From Rhodospirillaceae bacterium (GTDB lineage: Bacteria; Pseudomonadota; Alphaproteobacteria; Bin65): DNA of 64,000 bases. The notes under the pieces were generated by a model, which saw only the letters and a program-made list of their open reading frames with translations, did not search any database and was not told the origin of the DNA. A program made the position numbers and the translations under genes. This document shows positions 39,017 through 48,924 of this stretch, in pieces (the stretch's first letter is position 1; the number at the start of each line of letters is the position of its first letter). The stretch spans positions 62,001-126,000 of the forward strand of contig WTGH01000047.1 in NCBI GenBank assembly GCA_011523655.1, read 5' to 3'.

Positions 39017-39919
39017 ATGACCGACGAACCCCGGCTGACAGCGGCGATGACCGAAATCGCCGACCGGCTCGAAGAGACCCTGGTGGCCCTGCTGCCCCGG
39101 GGCTGCGGGCCGGAAGCGCGCGTGTTCCAAGCCATGGCCTACGCCACCCTGGATGGCGGCAAGCGCCTTCGGCCCTTCCTGACGGTCGAGACGGCCCGGC
39201 TGTTCGGCGTGCCGGACAGCCGCAGCCTGCGCGCCGGCGCGGCGATCGAATTCGTCCATTGCTATTCCCTGGTCCATGACGACCTACCGGCGATGGACGA
39301 CGACGACCTGCGCCGCGGCCGGCCGTCGAACCATGTCGAATTCGACGAGGCGACCGCGATCCTGGCCGGCGACGCCCTCCAGACCCTCGCCTTCGAGGTG
39401 CTGGCCGATCCCGCCACCCATCCCGACGGCGCCGTGCGGGCCGGCCTGGTCGCGGCGCTGGCCGATGCCGCCGGCGCCCGGGGCATGGTCGGCGGCCAGA
39501 TGTTCGATATTGCCGCCGAGACGGCCGGCGGCGGCCTCACGCTGGAACAGATCGTCCGTCTGCAACGCATGAAGACCGGCCGCCTGTTCGACGTGTCCTG
39601 CCAGTCCGGCGCGCTCCTGGGCGGGGCGAGCGAATCGGACAGGGCTGCGCTGGCCGCCTATACCCAGGCGCTGGGGCTTGCCTTCCAGATTGCCGACGAC
39701 ATCCTGGACGAGACCGGCGATGCGGTCGAAGTCGGCAAGCAGGTGGGCAAGGACGCCCGCGCCGGAAAAGCGACCTTCATTTCGATCCTGGGGCTTGAGG
39801 CCGCGCGAGAACGGGCCAATATTCTGGCGTTACAGGCTGTTACGGCGCTGGAATGCTTCGGCGAACGCGCCGGCCTTCTGCGGGATGCGGCACAGTTTGC
39901 CGTAGGCCGGCGCACCTGA
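39017..39919 (+). CDS. ispA: Farnesyl/geranyl diphosphate synthase
   Basis: A 300-residue all-helical prenyltransferase condensing IPP with DMAPP and GPP. The first aspartate-rich motif is in [15 protein letters not shown] and the second in [20 protein letters not shown] near residue 48 binds IPP. It feeds ubiquinone and cell-wall lipid carriers. dxs follows after 34 bases. Confidence 0.93.
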   Translation: MTDEPRLTAAMTEIADRLEETLVALLPRGCGPEARVFQAMAYATLDGGKRLRPFLTVETARLFGVPDSRSLRAGAAIEFVHCYSLVHDDLPAMDDDDLRRGRPSNHVEFDEATAILAGDALQTLAFEVLADPATHPDGAVRAGLVAALADAAGARGMVGGQMFDIAAETAGGGLTLEQIVRLQRMKTGRLFDVSCQSGALLGGASESDRAALAAYTQALGLAFQIADDILDETGDAVEVGKQVGKDARAGKATFISILGLEAARERANILALQAVTALECFGERAGLLRDAAQFAVGRRT

Positions 39920-39953
39920 CCGGGACCCTCCAGACAACGAGAGACGGTTCGAT

Positions 39954-41882
39954 ATGTCCGAGAAAAGCAAGACGCCACTGCTCGACACGATCAAATCGCC
40001 CGCCGATCTGCGCAAGCTCGATGTCAAGGAGTTGCGCCAGTTCGCCGACGAATTGCGGACCGAAACGGTCGAGGCCGTATCCGTTACCGGAGGCCATCTC
40101 GGCGCCGGGCTCGGCGTCGTCGAACTGACCACGGCGATCCATTATCTGTTCGATACGCCGGAAGACATCCTGATCTGGGATGTCGGCCATCAGTGCTATC
40201 CCCACAAGATCCTCACCGAGCGGCGCGACCGGATCCGTACGATCCGCCAGGGCGGCGGCCTCTACGGCTTTACCAAACGGACGGAGAGCGTCTACGACCC
40301 GTTCGGCGCCGCGCACAGTTCGACCTCGATTTCCGCCGGCCTGGGTTTCGCGGTGTCGGGTGAGCTTCAGAAGAAGGAAGGCCGCCACGTCATCGCCGTG
40401 ATCGGCGACGGCGCCATGAGCGCCGGCATGGCTTATGAGGCGATGAACAACGCGGCGGTCACGGGCGCGCGCCTGATCGTCATTCTGAACGACAACGATA
40501 TGTCGATCGCGCCGCCGGTGGGCGGGCTTTCGGCCTATCTCAGCCGGCTGATCTCCTCGCGCAGCTTCCGGTCCGTCCGGCAACTCACGATGATGCTGGC
40601 CGAGAAGTTCCCGCGCCAGATCGAGCGCGCGGCCCAGCGGGCGGAGGAATATGCCCGCGGCTTCCTGACCGGCGGCACCCTGTTCGAGGAACTGGGCCTC
40701 TACTATGTCGGCCCGATCGACGGGCACAATCTGGACCACCTGATCCCGGTTCTGAAAAACGTCCGCGACGATCCGCAGGGCGGCCCGATCCTGATTCACT
40801 GCGTCACCAAGAAGGGCAAGGGCTATGAGCCGGCCGAGTCCTCCGCCGACCGGTATCACGGCGTCGGCAAGTTCGATGTCGTCACCGGCGAGCTTTACAA
40901 GCCGCCGTCGAACGCGCCGAGCTACACCAAGGTCTTCGCCAACGCCCTGATCAAGGAGGCGGAGAAAGACGACAGGATCGTGGCCATCACCGCCGCCATG
41001 CCGTCGGGCACCGGGGTCGACCTGTTCGGCAAGGCGTTTCCGGACCGCACCTTCGACGTCGGTATCGCCGAGCAGCATGCGGTGACCTTCGCCGGCGGCC
41101 TCGCCGCCGACGGCATGAAGCCGTTTTGCGCGATCTATTCGACCTTCCTCCAGCGCGGCTACGACCAGATCGTCCACGATGTGGCGATCCAGAAACTGCC
41201 GGTGCGCTTCGCCATGGACCGGGCCGGCCAGGTCGGCGCCGACGGGCAGACCCACGCCGGTTCGTTCGACGTCGCCTATCTCGGCTGCCTGCCGGGCTTC
41301 GTGCTGATGGCCTGCTCGGACGAATCCGAACTGGTCCACATGGTGGCGACCGCCGTGGCGATCGACGACCGGCCCTGCGGTTTCCGCTATCCGCGCGGCG
41401 AAGGCGTCGGCATGGACATGCCGGAGGAAGGCGTGCCGCTGGAGATCGGCAAGGGCCGGATCGTGCGCGAAGGCAATGCGGTCGCCATTCTCTCCTACGG
41501 CCAGCGGCTCCAGGATTCGCTGGCGGCGGCGGACGAGCTGGCGGCGCGCGGCTGGAGTGCGACGGTGGCCGACGCGCGCTTCGCCAAGCCGCTCGACGAA
41601 GAGCTGATCCGGCGACTCGCCCGGGAGCACGAAGTGCTCATCACCGTCGAGGAGGGCTCGATCGGCGGTTTCGGCAGCTTCGTCGGCCAGTTCATGAGCC
41701 ATGACGGCCTGCTCGACCGCGGCACGCTGAAATTCCGGCCGATGGTCCAGGCCGACCGCTTCTTCGACCAGGACAAGCCGGAGAAGCAGGTCGAATCCGC
41801 CGGCCTGAGCGCGCGCCACATCCTGCACACGGCGCTGACCGCGCTGGGCGCCGACGCCGGGGATGTGGAACTGACGGCGTAG
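39954..41882 (+). CDS. dxs: 1-Deoxy-D-xylulose-5-phosphate synthase
   Basis: A 642-residue thiamine-diphosphate enzyme, first in the MEP pathway, joining pyruvate and glyceraldehyde-3-phosphate. It has the [16 protein letters not shown] region, the ThDP/Mg motif [16 protein letters not shown], the transketolase pyrimidine domain with [13 protein letters not shown] and [13 protein letters not shown], and a C-terminal domain. The GC-rich sequence ends soon after the TAG, and an AT-rich island begins there. Confidence 0.95.
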   Translation: MSEKSKTPLLDTIKSPADLRKLDVKELRQFADELRTETVEAVSVTGGHLGAGLGVVELTTAIHYLFDTPEDILIWDVGHQCYPHKILTERRDRIRTIRQGGGLYGFTKRTESVYDPFGAAHSSTSISAGLGFAVSGELQKKEGRHVIAVIGDGAMSAGMAYEAMNNAAVTGARLIVILNDNDMSIAPPVGGLSAYLSRLISSRSFRSVRQLTMMLAEKFPRQIERAAQRAEEYARGFLTGGTLFEELGLYYVGPIDGHNLDHLIPVLKNVRDDPQGGPILIHCVTKKGKGYEPAESSADRYHGVGKFDVVTGELYKPPSNAPSYTKVFANALIKEAEKDDRIVAITAAMPSGTGVDLFGKAFPDRTFDVGIAEQHAVTFAGGLAADGMKPFCAIYSTFLQRGYDQIVHDVAIQKLPVRFAMDRAGQVGADGQTHAGSFDVAYLGCLPGFVLMACSDESELVHMVATAVAIDDRPCGFRYPRGEGVGMDMPEEGVPLEIGKGRIVREGNAVAILSYGQRLQDSLAAADELAARGWSATVADARFAKPLDEELIRRLAREHEVLITVEEGSIGGFGSFVGQFMSHDGLLDRGTLKFRPMVQADRFFDQDKPEKQVESAGLSARHILHTALTALGADAGDVELTA

Positions 41883-42029
41883 GGTGGGGTGCCATTTGAG
41901 GCATTCTAATTTCGGTTCCGAGATATCGCCCTGATTGACGGGAATCTAAGTACATCGCCATCTCCTAGAAACTTAGAGTCCGCAACGGAATATTTCAGAA
42001 TCAGACTAGCAAGAATCTGTCCCAAACTG

Positions 42030-42212
42030 ATGCCAACGCCCTCTGATCAATACCTCCAAATCCTTAAAGAAACCAGTAGAGACCTAAGAAAAAGAAATCA
42101 GATTCAAGCCGCAAAAATAGGCAACATAAAGCCTATATTGAGCCAATTCTTAAGCCGACAAGGCCCGCTATCGGTTAGCGGCCTCAAAAATTTTTCCAAC
42201 CACTTTGCTTAG
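42030..42212 (+). CDS. Small AT-rich open frame, unrecognised
   Basis: A 60-codon frame beginning MPTPSDQYLQILKETSRDLRK, with no clear ribosome-binding site. It overlaps the end of the OLD-family gene by 45 bases on the opposite strand. It may be a genuine small gene brought in with the island, or chance. No known domain is visible. The surrounding 41883-42167 shows nothing else. Confidence 0.2.
   Translation: MPTPSDQYLQILKETSRDLRKRNQIQAAKIGNIKPILSQFLSRQGPLSVSGLKNFSNHFA
42161..42196 (+). terminator. Possible terminator at the 3' end of the OLD island
   Basis: AGGCCCGCT pairs with AGCGGCCT (one bulged C) around a seven-base loop, followed by CAAAAATTTTT. It lies across the last codons of the OLD-family gene. 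It could end transcription coming from dxs on the plus strand. Confidence 0.35.
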
Positions 42213-44051
42213 AGTGTCAAATCTGCAACTCTTCTGCCATGCGTAGCTCAACGATGCTGAAATAAAGAATGGATTTTTCCGACAATCTTTTAGGCGTCCT
42301 GCTGCCCTCTGGCCGTGTTCTATTGCTTGTTCCTTTTCGGGGCCAAAGTCAGCATCAATGATCTCCTCAATGTCGTCTCTCCATGCGGTTATAACATCGT
42401 TCACGATGGTTTCTTTAGGAAATGGAGAACTGCAGTCCTGACCGGTAAGCTTAAACGCTGTCAAGTTGTCTTTCTTATGTTTATTTCTTGCTGCGTCACG
42501 ATGCTCATTTCCATCACAATCGAAAATTACATAACGCGGAATATCGAATTGTCGTGCAAGCAGTAATAGCAAAATAAGTAAGCCCTTGCCACCGGCTTCT
42601 ATAATGTTACCACCCAGCTTTTGGAATTCGCTCATTTTTCCCGAAAGGGTCATATATGTCTCTAAATAAGATCGGTCGGATATTCCTTCCACTAAAACAA
42701 CAAATTCCGAGAAGAAAAGTTCATTAGCTCTTGGCTGAAGCTGAATACATAGTTTTGCTCGGACAGCATCAATATTCCGTTCAGCGTCTTCGAAACATGC
42801 GTTGTATGTATCCGTCAATTTCGACAAGTCACCAATATGAATACTAGAATGCCCATCAGATTTCACAATTTTTTTCAACCCATCAAGACTTTCAATGTCC
42901 ACGAAGTACGGGCTGTGTGTTGTCAGGAAAATCTGTCCATCATCCTTACCTAAATCCTTCAGAACAGATGCAAGATTTCTCGCTTGTGGTGGATGCTGAT
43001 ACAGTTCTGGCTCTTCACAGCCAAGAATCAATGTTGGCGAATTGCCGCTATCTTCTCGCAATAGTTCTTGTAAAATGACGAGCAAGAATGCTCGTTGTAA
43101 CCCATGCCCGAAATTCTGAACATTACCTTTAAATCCCTTATCTTCCAACTGAACAGCAGCGCTAGGCTCAGACACGATGACAGATTTGTCATCAGACCGC
43201 CATCTTAGTTCAATTCCTGCAGTTGAAGTAACACTGCTTTGTAGCCGCATACTTAGTCTTTTCTCAAGATTGGCTAAGTGTTGTTGCTGATTAGAAAGAA
43301 GTTGCTCGTATCGAGATCTGGCCTCATTAGTAATTCCTTCAAGTTCTTCCTCGTAGTTCATTGAAGAACGGACAGTATGTTGTATGAGGCGTCCGAGGTG
43401 AGTGTTTCTTGCCTCCTCCGACTCGGAAGCTGCTTCTTTAACTGCAGGTACATAAACCCAAGTAAGAAGCCTGTTTATGCGATTTGTTCCCTTGCTTACT
43501 CCAAAAAATTCATCGGTGCTTCGGAATATTTCTTTTTGATCCGCAGGCATGTTCTCTTCGTAGTCGCGCAGAGCGTTCTCCATACCATCATTGGAGGTCT
43601 GATTCTCGAGATTTGGGTAGGAATTTTTGAGTTCGGCATAAATCTTTCTTCGTTCGGCGACTGGACTTTTAGGTGTACGAAAGAATCTTGTAAAGTCAGG
43701 ATTTACGAGTCTTTCACCTTTTCTTGTGAATGTATACTTTCCTTCACTGGAACGAGTAACTTCGGCTACCACGGTCATTTTGCCGTGCCTAACATAATGC
43801 TTAAATTCTTCTTTAGCCTCCTTTGATAAGGAGACGAATGTAAGTGAAACTTCGATAGGCGCCGAGGTATCGCGATCAGTAAAATCATCGTCGGAAAAGG
43901 ATTGTTGTTCACCAAAAAAGAGATTTATAGCGTGGAGGATGCTCGACTTTCCAGATCCATTTGGGCCAACAAACACATTGTAGCTGGAACACGATATAGT
44001 TTGGTCTTTTATCGACCTGTAGTTCTTTATTCTTATTTCTTGTATCTTCAT
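42168..44051 (-). CDS. OLD-family ATP-dependent nuclease (ABC-type ATPase plus TOPRIM), stand-alone class
   Basis: A 627-residue protein. The N-terminal SMC/RecF-like ATPase has Walker A GPNGSGKS at residues 29-36. A middle helical dimerisation insert with coiled-coil-like SNQQQHLANLEKRL comes next, then Walker B LILGCEEPE (E346/E347) and the H-loop TTHSPYF. The C-terminal TOPRIM domain has E455 in VVLVEGISD and D511/D513 in FDCDG. This is the P2 OLD/GajA architecture. No UvrD-like GajB, retron or AriA/B partner is adjacent, so it resembles class 1 OLD. The gene is strikingly AT-rich compared with both flanks, implying horizontal transfer. A phage-defence role is inferred from the family. Confidence 0.88.
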   Translation of the reverse strand: MKIQEIRIKNYRSIKDQTISCSSYNVFVGPNGSGKSSILHAINLFFGEQQSFSDDDFTDRDTSAPIEVSLTFVSLSKEAKEEFKHYVRHGKMTVVAEVTRSSEGKYTFTRKGERLVNPDFTRFFRTPKSPVAERRKIYAELKNSYPNLENQTSNDGMENALRDYEENMPADQKEIFRSTDEFFGVSKGTNRINRLLTWVYVPAVKEAASESEEARNTHLGRLIQHTVRSSMNYEEELEGITNEARSRYEQLLSNQQQHLANLEKRLSMRLQSSVTSTAGIELRWRSDDKSVIVSEPSAAVQLEDKGFKGNVQNFGHGLQRAFLLVILQELLREDSGNSPTLILGCEEPELYQHPPQARNLASVLKDLGKDDGQIFLTTHSPYFVDIESLDGLKKIVKSDGHSSIHIGDLSKLTDTYNACFEDAERNIDAVRAKLCIQLQPRANELFFSEFVVLVEGISDRSYLETYMTLSGKMSEFQKLGGNIIEAGGKGLLILLLLLARQFDIPRYVIFDCDGNEHRDAARNKHKKDNLTAFKLTGQDCSSPFPKETIVNDVITAWRDDIEEIIDADFGPEKEQAIEHGQRAAGRLKDCRKNPFFISASLSYAWQKSCRFDTLSKVVGKIFEAANR

Positions 44052-44334
44052 AGAATCAGTTCCTGCCTAAACGAGCCTAGTCAAAAGGCTCCTAGTTGGC
44101 CTGTACCGTGACACAGCGGCATGAAAAATAGCAGAAAAATCGAATTGATTTCGTGCTGGATATGTCGGCTGGCGTCCGTTTTGCCCCCTCCATTTTGAAT
44201 AGGGCGGTCAGCACCACTGCGGAGCCAAGAAATCGTTCCAACATCTGGCTCGGGCCAAGACACCGTGCGGGAAGATAAATTTGCTCGCCATAGTAGATCG
44301 TTATGGAGGGTAGGCGTTTCAGATTCTCTTGCCG

Positions 44335-46356
44335 CTACTCCGCTTCGCTGTAGGCCTGGACGACCTGGTCGGCGAGGCGGCCGGTCAGTTCCTGGAGATA
44401 GTCGAAGGCGTATTCGAAGGTGCCGACGCCCTGGGTGAGCGAGCGCAGCTCGATGATCAGGTCCTGCAGTTCGGCCTGGGGCAGCTTGGCGCTGATCTCG
44501 TCCCAGTTGTTCCAGCCCGCCTTCGAATCGAAGCCGAGGATCTGGCCGCGCCGGCCGCTGATCAGCCCCTGGATGTTCGACGTGAAGTGCGACGGCGCGG
44601 AGATCTTCACGTCATAGATCGGCTCGAGCAGGACAGGCCGCGCCTTCGGCATCCCTTCGCGCATGGCGAGCGATCCGGCGGTCTTGAAGGCCTGGTCGGA
44701 GCTGTCGACCGAATGATACTGGCCGTCGGTCAGCGTCACCGAAACGTCGACCACCGGAAAGCCGAGCGGCCCGGACGACATATACTCCTTCACCCCGGCC
44801 TCGACCGCCGGGATATACTGGCGCGGCACCCGGCCGCCGACGATCGTATCCTGGAACTCGAAGCCCGCGCCGCGCGGCAGCGGCTTGATATCGACATGCA
44901 CGTCGCCGAACTGGCCGTGGCCGCCCGACTGCTTCTTGTGCCGGGCGTGCTGGGAGACCGGCTGCTTGATGGTTTCCTTGTAGGCGACCTTCGGCCGCCG
45001 GCCCGCCACCGTCAGGTTGTATTTGCTCTTGAGCCGGCCGATCGCGACCTTGAGGTGGATTTCGCCCTGGCCGGCCAGCACCAGCTCGCGGGTATCCTGG
45101 TTGTGTTCGAGGATGAGCGAGGGGTCTTCCTCGGCCATCCGGCCCATGGCGCCGGTCAGCTTGACCTCGTCCTCGCGTTTTTCCGCCTCGACGGCGAGCG
45201 CGAACAGCGGCATGGCCGGCGGCGGCCACAGGGTATCCGGCGCATCGCCGCCGTCGACCAGGGTCTCGCCGGTTCTGACGGCCTCCATCCGGCCGAGCGC
45301 GACGACATCGCCCCGCCCGGCTCGGGAAACCTTCTCCTGATCGTAGCCGTTCAGCCGGTTCATGCCGCTGACCCGGTTGCCGTTCAGGCTCATGCCGTCC
45401 TTGATCTCGCCGTCGAGGACGCGGGCGATCGAGAGCTTGCCGGTGTGGGGCATGTAGAGCGTCTTGAAGACGGTCGCACCGTTGCCGCTCCAATCGCCCA
45501 GTTCAAGCCGCTCGCGGACCGACGCCACGCCGGGCGCTTCGTGGCGTAGCACCTTGAGCAGCCGCCGGATTCCGGCGTCGTTCTGGGCCGAGCCGATAAA
45601 CACCGGCACGATGCTGTCCGACCGCAGGGTCGCGGTCAGGTAGCCGTAAACCTCTTCCTTGGGCGGAATGGCGTCTTCGAGCAGCTGTTCCAGCAGACCG
45701 TCGTCGAAATCCGCCAGGGATTCGAGCATTTCCTGCCGGGCCAGCGCGCCATCGTCCTCCATGTCGGACGGGACCTGGATCAGCTTCGATTCGCTGCCTG
45801 CCTGATACTCGTAGGCCCGTTCGCTCGCCAGATCGACATAGCCGGTGATCGCCTCGCCGTTGGCGATCGGCACATGGCGCAGCACCAGCGGCTTGTCTGA
45901 GGCGCCCTGCAGGGCCTCCATCATCTCCGGGACGGTGGTCCCGGCCATATGGTCGATCTTGTTGAGGAACAGGCAGTGCGGAATTTCGTGGTCGTCGAGG
46001 AATTTCAGGACCGGTGCCGTCATCATCGCCTTGTCGACCGAGGGTTCGCAGACCACCACGGCGATATCGGCGACCATCAGCGCATGGCGGGTGTCCTGCT
46101 GGAACTCGACCGAGCCGGGGCAGTCCAGGACCGTCCAGTGATCGCTGAGATAGTCGAAATTCGCGACGTTGATCTCGGTGCTCATTTCCCGTTCGCGGGA
46201 TTCCGGCGAGGCGTCGCCGACCGTATTGCCCGCGGGCACGCTCCCTTTGCGCTGGATCCGGCCGGCCGCCATCAGCATGGCTTCCAGAAGGGTCGTCTTG
46301 CCGCTCAGATAGGGTCCGACAAGCGCCACGCATCTCGGGTCGGTGGTTCCGGCCAT
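44335..46356 (-). CDS. Elongation factor G-like GTPase (EF-G paralogue)
   Basis: A 673-residue five-domain translational GTPase. ATG 46356 has AGGGAGA upstream; the frame is open to 46437. The G1 loop is GPYLSGKTTL rather than AHIDAGKTT, and G3 is DCPGS in place of DTPGH, so the catalytic histidine position is serine. G4 is NKID. Domain IV and V segments (SGGHGQFGDV, IYDVKI, RRGQILGFDSKAG) are present. It belongs to the EF-G-like group common in alphaproteobacteria beside the main fusA; the role is uncertain. It is not the housekeeping EF-G. Confidence 0.85.
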   Translation of the reverse strand: MAGTTDPRCVALVGPYLSGKTTLLEAMLMAAGRIQRKGSVPAGNTVGDASPESREREMSTEINVANFDYLSDHWTVLDCPGSVEFQQDTRHALMVADIAVVVCEPSVDKAMMTAPVLKFLDDHEIPHCLFLNKIDHMAGTTVPEMMEALQGASDKPLVLRHVPIANGEAITGYVDLASERAYEYQAGSESKLIQVPSDMEDDGALARQEMLESLADFDDGLLEQLLEDAIPPKEEVYGYLTATLRSDSIVPVFIGSAQNDAGIRRLLKVLRHEAPGVASVRERLELGDWSGNGATVFKTLYMPHTGKLSIARVLDGEIKDGMSLNGNRVSGMNRLNGYDQEKVSRAGRGDVVALGRMEAVRTGETLVDGGDAPDTLWPPPAMPLFALAVEAEKREDEVKLTGAMGRMAEEDPSLILEHNQDTRELVLAGQGEIHLKVAIGRLKSKYNLTVAGRRPKVAYKETIKQPVSQHARHKKQSGGHGQFGDVHVDIKPLPRGAGFEFQDTIVGGRVPRQYIPAVEAGVKEYMSSGPLGFPVVDVSVTLTDGQYHSVDSSDQAFKTAGSLAMREGMPKARPVLLEPIYDVKISAPSHFTSNIQGLISGRRGQILGFDSKAGWNNWDEISAKLPQAELQDLIIELRSLTQGVGTFEYAFDYLQELTGRLADQVVQAYSEAE

Positions 46357-46485
46357 GCCATAATTCTCCCTGGGCCTGTTCTTTTCCGTCGGGGCGCAGC
46401 GCGCCGCCCCAATTTTAATGAGGCCGCAAAGTGACAAGACGGCAAACGCGAAGCAAGTGTTTTGGCGACGGGCCCTTGGGCAGGG

Positions 46486-47997
46486 CTATCCGAGGATCAG
46501 CGCCAGCACCGCGGCGCCGAGCAGGGCAATGGCGGCCCAGACCGACCAGAGGCGGTGCGCCATGTCCGGACCGGCCGCCTCTTCGGGGCGGTTCATGCGT
46601 TCGAGCGCCCGGTCGAGATTGCGCATCGTGGCCGGCAGCCGCTCGGCCGCTTCGGCCACGGCCCGTAATTGTTCGGCGATGCGCGCCTGCGGGCCGCGGT
46701 GTTCGCGCATCCAGGCTTCGATCAGCGGCCGGGCGAGCGTCCACATGTTGATGTCCGGGTTGAGCTTTCGGCCGACGCCCTCGGTCACCAGCATCGTCTT
46801 CTGCAGGAGCAGCAGCTGCGGCTGCGTCTCCATCTCGAACCGTTCGGTGACCTGGAACAGCAGGCCGAGCAGCCGGGCGATCGAGATGTCGTGCAGCGGC
46901 CGGTCGAAGATCGGCTCGGCGATCGCCCGCAGCGCCAGGGCGAAGGCGGCACGCGACTGGTTCGGCGGGATGTAGCCGGCGCGGAAATGGACGTCGGCGA
47001 CCGCCCGGTAGTCGCGGCGCAGGAAGCCCATCAGCATGTCGGCCAGATAGTAGCGAGTCTCGCGGTCGAGCCGGCCCATGATGCCGAAATCGATAGCGAC
47101 GATCCGGCCCTCGGCGTCGACGAAGGCGTTGCCGGGATGCTGGTCGGCATGGAAGAAGCCGTCGCGGAACACCTGGTTGAAGAACACCGCCGCCGCGTTG
47201 CCGAGAATCCCGGTCGGGTCGTGGCCGGCCTCGATCAGGCGGTCGCGCTGGTCGACCGGAATGCCCTGGATCCGCTCCAGTGTGAGCACCCGGCGGCCGG
47301 TGCGCTCCCAGTCCACGTCCGGCGTGCGGAAGGTCGGGTCGTCGTCGAAATTCTCCGCCAGTTCGCGCGCGGCTGCGGCCTCCATGCGCAGGTCCATCTC
47401 GACCCGGGTCGAATCGGCGAAGGTCTTGACCACCTCCACCGGCTTGAGCCGGCGCAGGTCCGGCCGCAGGCGGTGCACCAGGCCGGCGACCCAGTAGAGC
47501 AGGTCCAGATCGCGCGCAAAGGCGGCCTCGATATCCGGGCGCAACACCTTGACGGCGACTTCCCGGCCGTCGGCCGCGACGGCGAAATGCACCTGGGCGA
47601 TCGAGGCCGCCGCGATGGCCCGGTTGTCGAACTGCCGGAACAGTTCGCCGACCGGCCGGCCGAATTCCTCCTCGATCATGCGCCGCGCCAGCGCGCCGTC
47701 GAACGGCGGCAGCCGGTCTTGCAGCGCCGCCAGGTCGCCCGCGACCTGCTCGCCCAGAAGGTCGGGCCGGGTCGACAGCATCTGGCCGAGCTTGATGAAA
47801 CTCGGGCCCAGTCGCTGGAGCGCCAGCGCCAGCCGCTCGCCCGGCCGGCCCGCGATCTCCCGCTTGCGGAAGCGCCGGCCGATCCACAGCGCGAAGGGCG
47901 CGATATGGAGCTGCTCGAGCGGGAACAGCGCGTCGTGGCGCGCCAGCGTATAGGCGATGGCGATCAGCCGGGAGACGTTGCGGACGGAGCGGAACAT
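46486..47997 (-). CDS. ubiB: UbiB atypical kinase/ATPase of ubiquinone biosynthesis
   Basis: A 503-residue protein. The ADCK-type extension carries KxGQ at residues 69-72 (FIKLGQMLSTRPD). The kinase-like core has an alanine-rich AIAAASIAQVH nucleotide loop, VAVKVLRP with the lysine, and FHADQHPGN and AIDFGIMGRL. A C-terminal membrane anchor (WAAIALLGAAVLALILG) ends the protein. UbiB ATPase activity supports ubiquinone assembly at the membrane. It is co-directional with ubiE, 25 bases upstream. Confidence 0.94.
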   Translation of the reverse strand: MFRSVRNVSRLIAIAYTLARHDALFPLEQLHIAPFALWIGRRFRKREIAGRPGERLALALQRLGPSFIKLGQMLSTRPDLLGEQVAGDLAALQDRLPPFDGALARRMIEEEFGRPVGELFRQFDNRAIAAASIAQVHFAVAADGREVAVKVLRPDIEAAFARDLDLLYWVAGLVHRLRPDLRRLKPVEVVKTFADSTRVEMDLRMEAAAARELAENFDDDPTFRTPDVDWERTGRRVLTLERIQGIPVDQRDRLIEAGHDPTGILGNAAAVFFNQVFRDGFFHADQHPGNAFVDAEGRIVAIDFGIMGRLDRETRYYLADMLMGFLRRDYRAVADVHFRAGYIPPNQSRAAFALALRAIAEPIFDRPLHDISIARLLGLLFQVTERFEMETQPQLLLLQKTMLVTEGVGRKLNPDINMWTLARPLIEAWMREHRGPQARIAEQLRAVAEAAERLPATMRNLDRALERMNRPEEAAGPDMAHRLWSVWAAIALLGAAVLALILG

Positions 47998-48022
47998 CGG
48001 GCGCGCGCCGGGCCGCCGGACC

Positions 48023-48778
48023 CTATATCCGCCAGCCCGAATGGATGGCGACGATGCCGCCGGTAAGATCGCGCCAGATCACCCGCGCGAACCCGGCGCC
48101 GGTCATCATCGCGGCCAGCTCCGGCTGCGGCGGGAAGCGGCGGATGCTTTCCACCAGGTAGCGATAGGCGTCGCCGTCGCCGGTCACGATCTCGCCGATG
48201 CGCGGCAGCACGGCGAAGGAAAAGCGGTCGTAGAGCTCGCCCAGCAGGGGGACCGAAACGGCGCCGAATTCCAGGCACAGGAACCGGCCGCCCGGCCGAA
48301 GCACCCGGCGCATGTCGGCGAGCGCCGCCGGCTTGTCGGTCACGTTGCGCAGCCCGAAGGCGATGGTGACGGCATCGACGCTGCGGTCGGGCAGCGGCAG
48401 CCGCTCGGCGTCGCCGCACAGCCAGTCGACGCCCTCCAGGATGCCCCGGTCGATCCCGCGGTCCCGCCCGTGGGCCACCATCCCGGCGTTGATATCGCAC
48501 ACGATCGCCGGTCCGCCGCCCTTGCGCCGCCACAGGAATGCGACGTCGCCGGTGCCGCCGGCCACGTCAAGCAGGGTGCGCTCCGCCGACGGGCGCAGCA
48601 TCGCGATCAGTTCGCGCTTCCACAGCCGGTGCAGCCCGCCGGACATCAGGTCGTTCATCAGGTCGTAGCGCGACGCGACGCTGTCGAACACGCCGCGCAC
48701 CAGATGTTGCTTCTCGTCCGCCGCGACGGTGCGGAAGCCGAAATCGGCGCTGTCGCTGCTATCGACCGGATTTGTCAT
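48023..48778 (-). CDS. ubiE: Ubiquinone/menaquinone C-methyltransferase
   Basis: A 251-residue SAM methyltransferase for the C-methylation step of ubiquinone. The family start VAADEKQHLVRGVFDSVASRY is intact, followed by DVAGGTGDVAF and RVLRPGGRFLCLEF. It starts the ubiE-ubiB operon, the usual alphaproteobacterial order. With ubiG (31236-32024) three quinone-synthesis genes are in this window. Confidence 0.94.
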   Translation of the reverse strand: MTNPVDSSDSADFGFRTVAADEKQHLVRGVFDSVASRYDLMNDLMSGGLHRLWKRELIAMLRPSAERTLLDVAGGTGDVAFLWRRKGGGPAIVCDINAGMVAHGRDRGIDRGILEGVDWLCGDAERLPLPDRSVDAVTIAFGLRNVTDKPAALADMRRVLRPGGRFLCLEFGAVSVPLLGELYDRFSFAVLPRIGEIVTGDGDAYRYLVESIRRFPPQPELAAMMTGAGFARVIWRDLTGGIVAIHSGWRI

Positions 48779-48924
48779 GGATCACAGGTAAGCGCGCGCG
48801 CGCCGCGCCGCCAGCCGCCTTGTTATCGCATGGGAGGCAGCCCGGCCGGCTACGAAGCCCCGAGCGATGCGGCTGCGGCGCGGGCGGTACTGGTCAATCC
48901 GGCAGGCCGGCGTATGGTGCCGCC

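Noticed and set aside
44081..44263. 60-codon minus-strand frame upstream of the OLD gene
   Set aside because: It has no ribosome-binding site and no recognisable domain, and it lies across the likely OLD promoter. It is treated as noncoding; the 44052-44334 gap shows nothing else.
41883..44334. OLD gene considered as part of a Gabija, PARIS or retron system
   Set aside because: No UvrD-like helicase, AriB-like protein, reverse transcriptase or ncRNA is visible on either side. Both neighbours are core genes.
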